7,275 nt of DNA from Halovenus sp. (GTDB lineage Archaea > Halobacteriota > Halobacteria > Halobacteriales > Haloarculaceae): positions 1 to 7,275 of the forward strand of contig PUNZ01000177.1 in assembly GCA_003551945.1 (NCBI GenBank). Direction: 5' to 3'. The notes beneath the pieces were generated by a model. The model was not told where the DNA came from. It did not search any database and saw nothing but the letters and a program-made list of their open reading frames with translations. Numbering within the stretch: the first letter of the stretch is position 1; each line of letters begins with the position of its first letter. Shown here in pieces: positions 5,893 to 7,275 of this stretch. The translations under genes were made by a program, and so were the position numbers.

Positions 5893-6582
5893 ATGGTAAC
5901 TCGCCTCTCTGATACGGTCTGGTGGGTGGACTTTCCGGGAGTCAACGCGTATCTCGTCGATGACGATGGGGTGTTGACCCTCATTGATGCGGGACCACCG
6001 CTGTACACGCACCGGCTTGTCAATGCAATTACCCACGTAGGTGATTCACTCTCAGCGGTGGAGAGAATACTGATTACACATTATGATTTCGACCACGTCG
6101 GTGCCCTCGGGAAATTGAAAGCGCTCGATGCGCCGGTGTATATCGGTCGTGCGGATGCACCGTATCTCACCGGCGACCGAAAACCGAGCATCCGCTCACA
6201 GAAGGGACTCTTCCAGCGGGCGGCACACTGGATGATTGACCTCCCCGACCTTCCAGTTGTCCCCATCGATGACGGAAAGCAAGTTGGGAGTTTTACCGCA
6301 CATCAGACAGCAGGTCATACTCCTGGCCACATGGTCTATGTAAGCGAAGCCCACGATGTTGCCTTTCTCGGTGATATCGTCTGGGAACGCCGCGGGAAAA
6401 TTGATACCATTCCGTGGTTTCTCTGTGAAGACTACGAGCGGACAAAGCAGGCGCTTGTCGACCTTGCCGGTCACATCCTGCCGTTCGAGATAATTTGTCC
6501 CGGTCACGGCGTTCCATTTACCCACGGTGGCCGTGACCGGTTGCGAGCGTGTGCGGACAACGTGACAGTAAGAACAGTCTGA
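5893..6582 (+). CDS. Metallo-beta-lactamase-fold hydrolase, HxDxDH variant
   Basis: This 229-residue cytoplasmic protein is a single metallo-beta-lactamase-fold domain, the usual size for stand-alone members. In order: an N-terminal strand pair (NAYLVDDDGVLTLIDAG), the metal motif THYDFDHVG (62-70: His63, Asp65, Asp67, His68), AGHTPGH (140-146, His142), FLGD (158-161, Asp161) and CPGHG (202-206, His205). The second position of the classical HxHxDH motif is Asp instead of His, so one metal site differs from beta-lactamases and glyoxalase II. This variant occurs in other family members (known from memory) and does not imply inactivity. The substrate cannot be told: candidates include thioesters, lactones or phosphoesters. 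There is no signal peptide. It probably forms its own leaderless transcript and converges with the permease gene, only 18 nt separating the two stops. Confidence 0.92.
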   Translation: MVTRLSDTVWWVDFPGVNAYLVDDDGVLTLIDAGPPLYTHRLVNAITHVGDSLSAVERILITHYDFDHVGALGKLKALDAPVYIGRADAPYLTGDRKPSIRSQKGLFQRAAHWMIDLPDLPVVPIDDGKQVGSFTAHQTAGHTPGHMVYVSEAHDVAFLGDIVWERRGKIDTIPWFLCEDYERTKQALVDLAGHILPFEIICPGHGVPFTHGGRDRLRACADNVTVRTV

Positions 6583-6600
6583 GGTGGGTGAGCGACCGTA

Positions 6601-7275
6601 TCAATTGTCCTCGTCGACACCAGCCAGTTCCTGTTCGTGTGCATCAAGGGTTCGGAATTTCTGTTTGAGGTCAACGCCCTGTTGTTCGACTTTGGCGCTT
6701 CGGTAGCGATAAACGGGATACCCAAGCGCAATCCAGCCGAGAATCAACGCACCGATGAGCGGCATTTGCGATACAAGAAGAACCCAAAACAGAACGGTTG
6801 AAAGCCCACCACCGAGGGCGACAAGCATGAGTAGCGGCTTTGGAATACGGATGTACGCGTTTTCATACCGGGCGGGAAAGACCGTTGGTAACCGCCACGC
6901 AGCGACGGCAAGTAAGAAAAACGCATACAACAGCACAAGGCCAAGGCCCGGTGCAAGAATGGTCGGCGATGGCGAGATTGGGACAACAAGAATGGCCGGG
7001 ACACCGAGCAACAGCACCGCTCGGTTCGGACTCTGGTATTTCGGGTGCAATTTGGCAAAAAACGACGGAAAGACATCATCACGGCCGGCGCGCATGATTT
7101 CCCGCGAGTAAGTAACAATCAGCGTATTCACTGTTGTAATCCCACCGATGACAGCAGCGAGTGCAACGAAGCCGCTGGCCCACCATGGGAGAAACTCAAG
7201 TGCAACCATCGCAATACCTGCCTCCTGGCCAGCAAGTTCAGTCCAGTGCATGACACCAACAGCGACAACCACAAC
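6601..7275 (-). CDS. APC-superfamily amino acid permease, C-terminal part (start outside window)
   Basis: The minus-strand frame is open from the right edge to TGA at 6603-6601, giving 224 residues; the first visible codon (GTT) is internal and the true start lies beyond 7275. About five to six membrane segments are visible: around WASGFVALAAVIGGITTVNTL, AVLLLGVPAILVV, APGLGLVLLYAFFLLAVAAW, LMLVALGGGLSTVLFWVLL and MPLIGALILGWIALGYPV. The stretch TVNTLIVTYSREIMRAGRDD, followed by VFPSFFAKLHPKYQSPNRAV, is the conserved APC-family segment normally linking TM8 and TM9. The role is probably proton- or sodium-coupled amino acid or amine uptake; the substrate is not readable. It ends in a short charged tail (about 30 residues) and lacks the C-terminal universal-stress domain found in some haloarchaeal relatives. 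It converges with the metallo-hydrolase gene. Confidence 0.9.
   Translation of the reverse strand, partial: VVVVAVGVMHWTELAGQEAGIAMVALEFLPWWASGFVALAAVIGGITTVNTLIVTYSREIMRAGRDDVFPSFFAKLHPKYQSPNRAVLLLGVPAILVVPISPSPTILAPGLGLVLLYAFFLLAVAAWRLPTVFPARYENAYIRIPKPLLMLVALGGGLSTVLFWVLLVSQMPLIGALILGWIALGYPVYRYRSAKVEQQGVDLKQKFRTLDAHEQELAGVDEDN

Overview
The window reads as chromosomal DNA of a halophilic archaeon (class Halobacteria). The proteins are rich in Asp and Glu. Start codons sit about 27 nt downstream of TATA-like boxes, as in leaderless haloarchaeal transcripts. Several genes are typically archaeal: a ThiD-ThiN fusion, a KaiC-like ATPase with an acidic extension, an AN1-zinc-finger rhomboid overlapping endonuclease V, and an APC permease. 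GC content looks moderate for the group (mid-50s % by eye, not counted), so a Haloquadratum- or Halonotius-like relative is possible, but the genus cannot be fixed from the sequence alone.

Layout: 1-60 is the 3' end of an upstream gene, overlapping by 11 nt a 377-residue coiled-coil protein of unknown function (50-1183, +). Convergent to it on the minus strand are a KaiC/RecA-like ATPase (2596-1409) and, just downstream, a short ORF with one hydrophobic segment (1383-1186) that may be a small membrane protein or a frameshifted remnant. A divergent intergenic region (2597-2708) with an 8-bp GC-rich inverted repeat separates the ATPase from a plus-strand pair: AN1-rhomboid protease (2709-3632) and endonuclease V (3632-4381), joined by a TGATG stop/start overlap. 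Next come ThiD-ThiN (4460-5848) and a metallo-beta-lactamase-fold hydrolase (5893-6582), each with its own TATA-like box placed for a leaderless transcript. The right edge holds the C-terminal part of an APC-family permease (minus, 6601-7275, start outside the window).

Functional picture: mostly housekeeping and general haloarchaeal genes. Rhomboid and endonuclease V are probably co-translated, although one is a membrane protease and the other a deaminated-base nuclease. ThiD-ThiN joins two consecutive reactions of thiamine biosynthesis. No mobile element, CRISPR array, tRNA, rRNA or defence cassette was seen. The points most worth checking are the small ORF at 1186-1383, the Glu-to-Gln change after the predicted catalytic Glu of the KaiC-like ATPase, its long acidic tail with spaced aromatic residues, the inverted repeat in the divergent promoter region, and the AN1-rhomboid/endonuclease V coupling.
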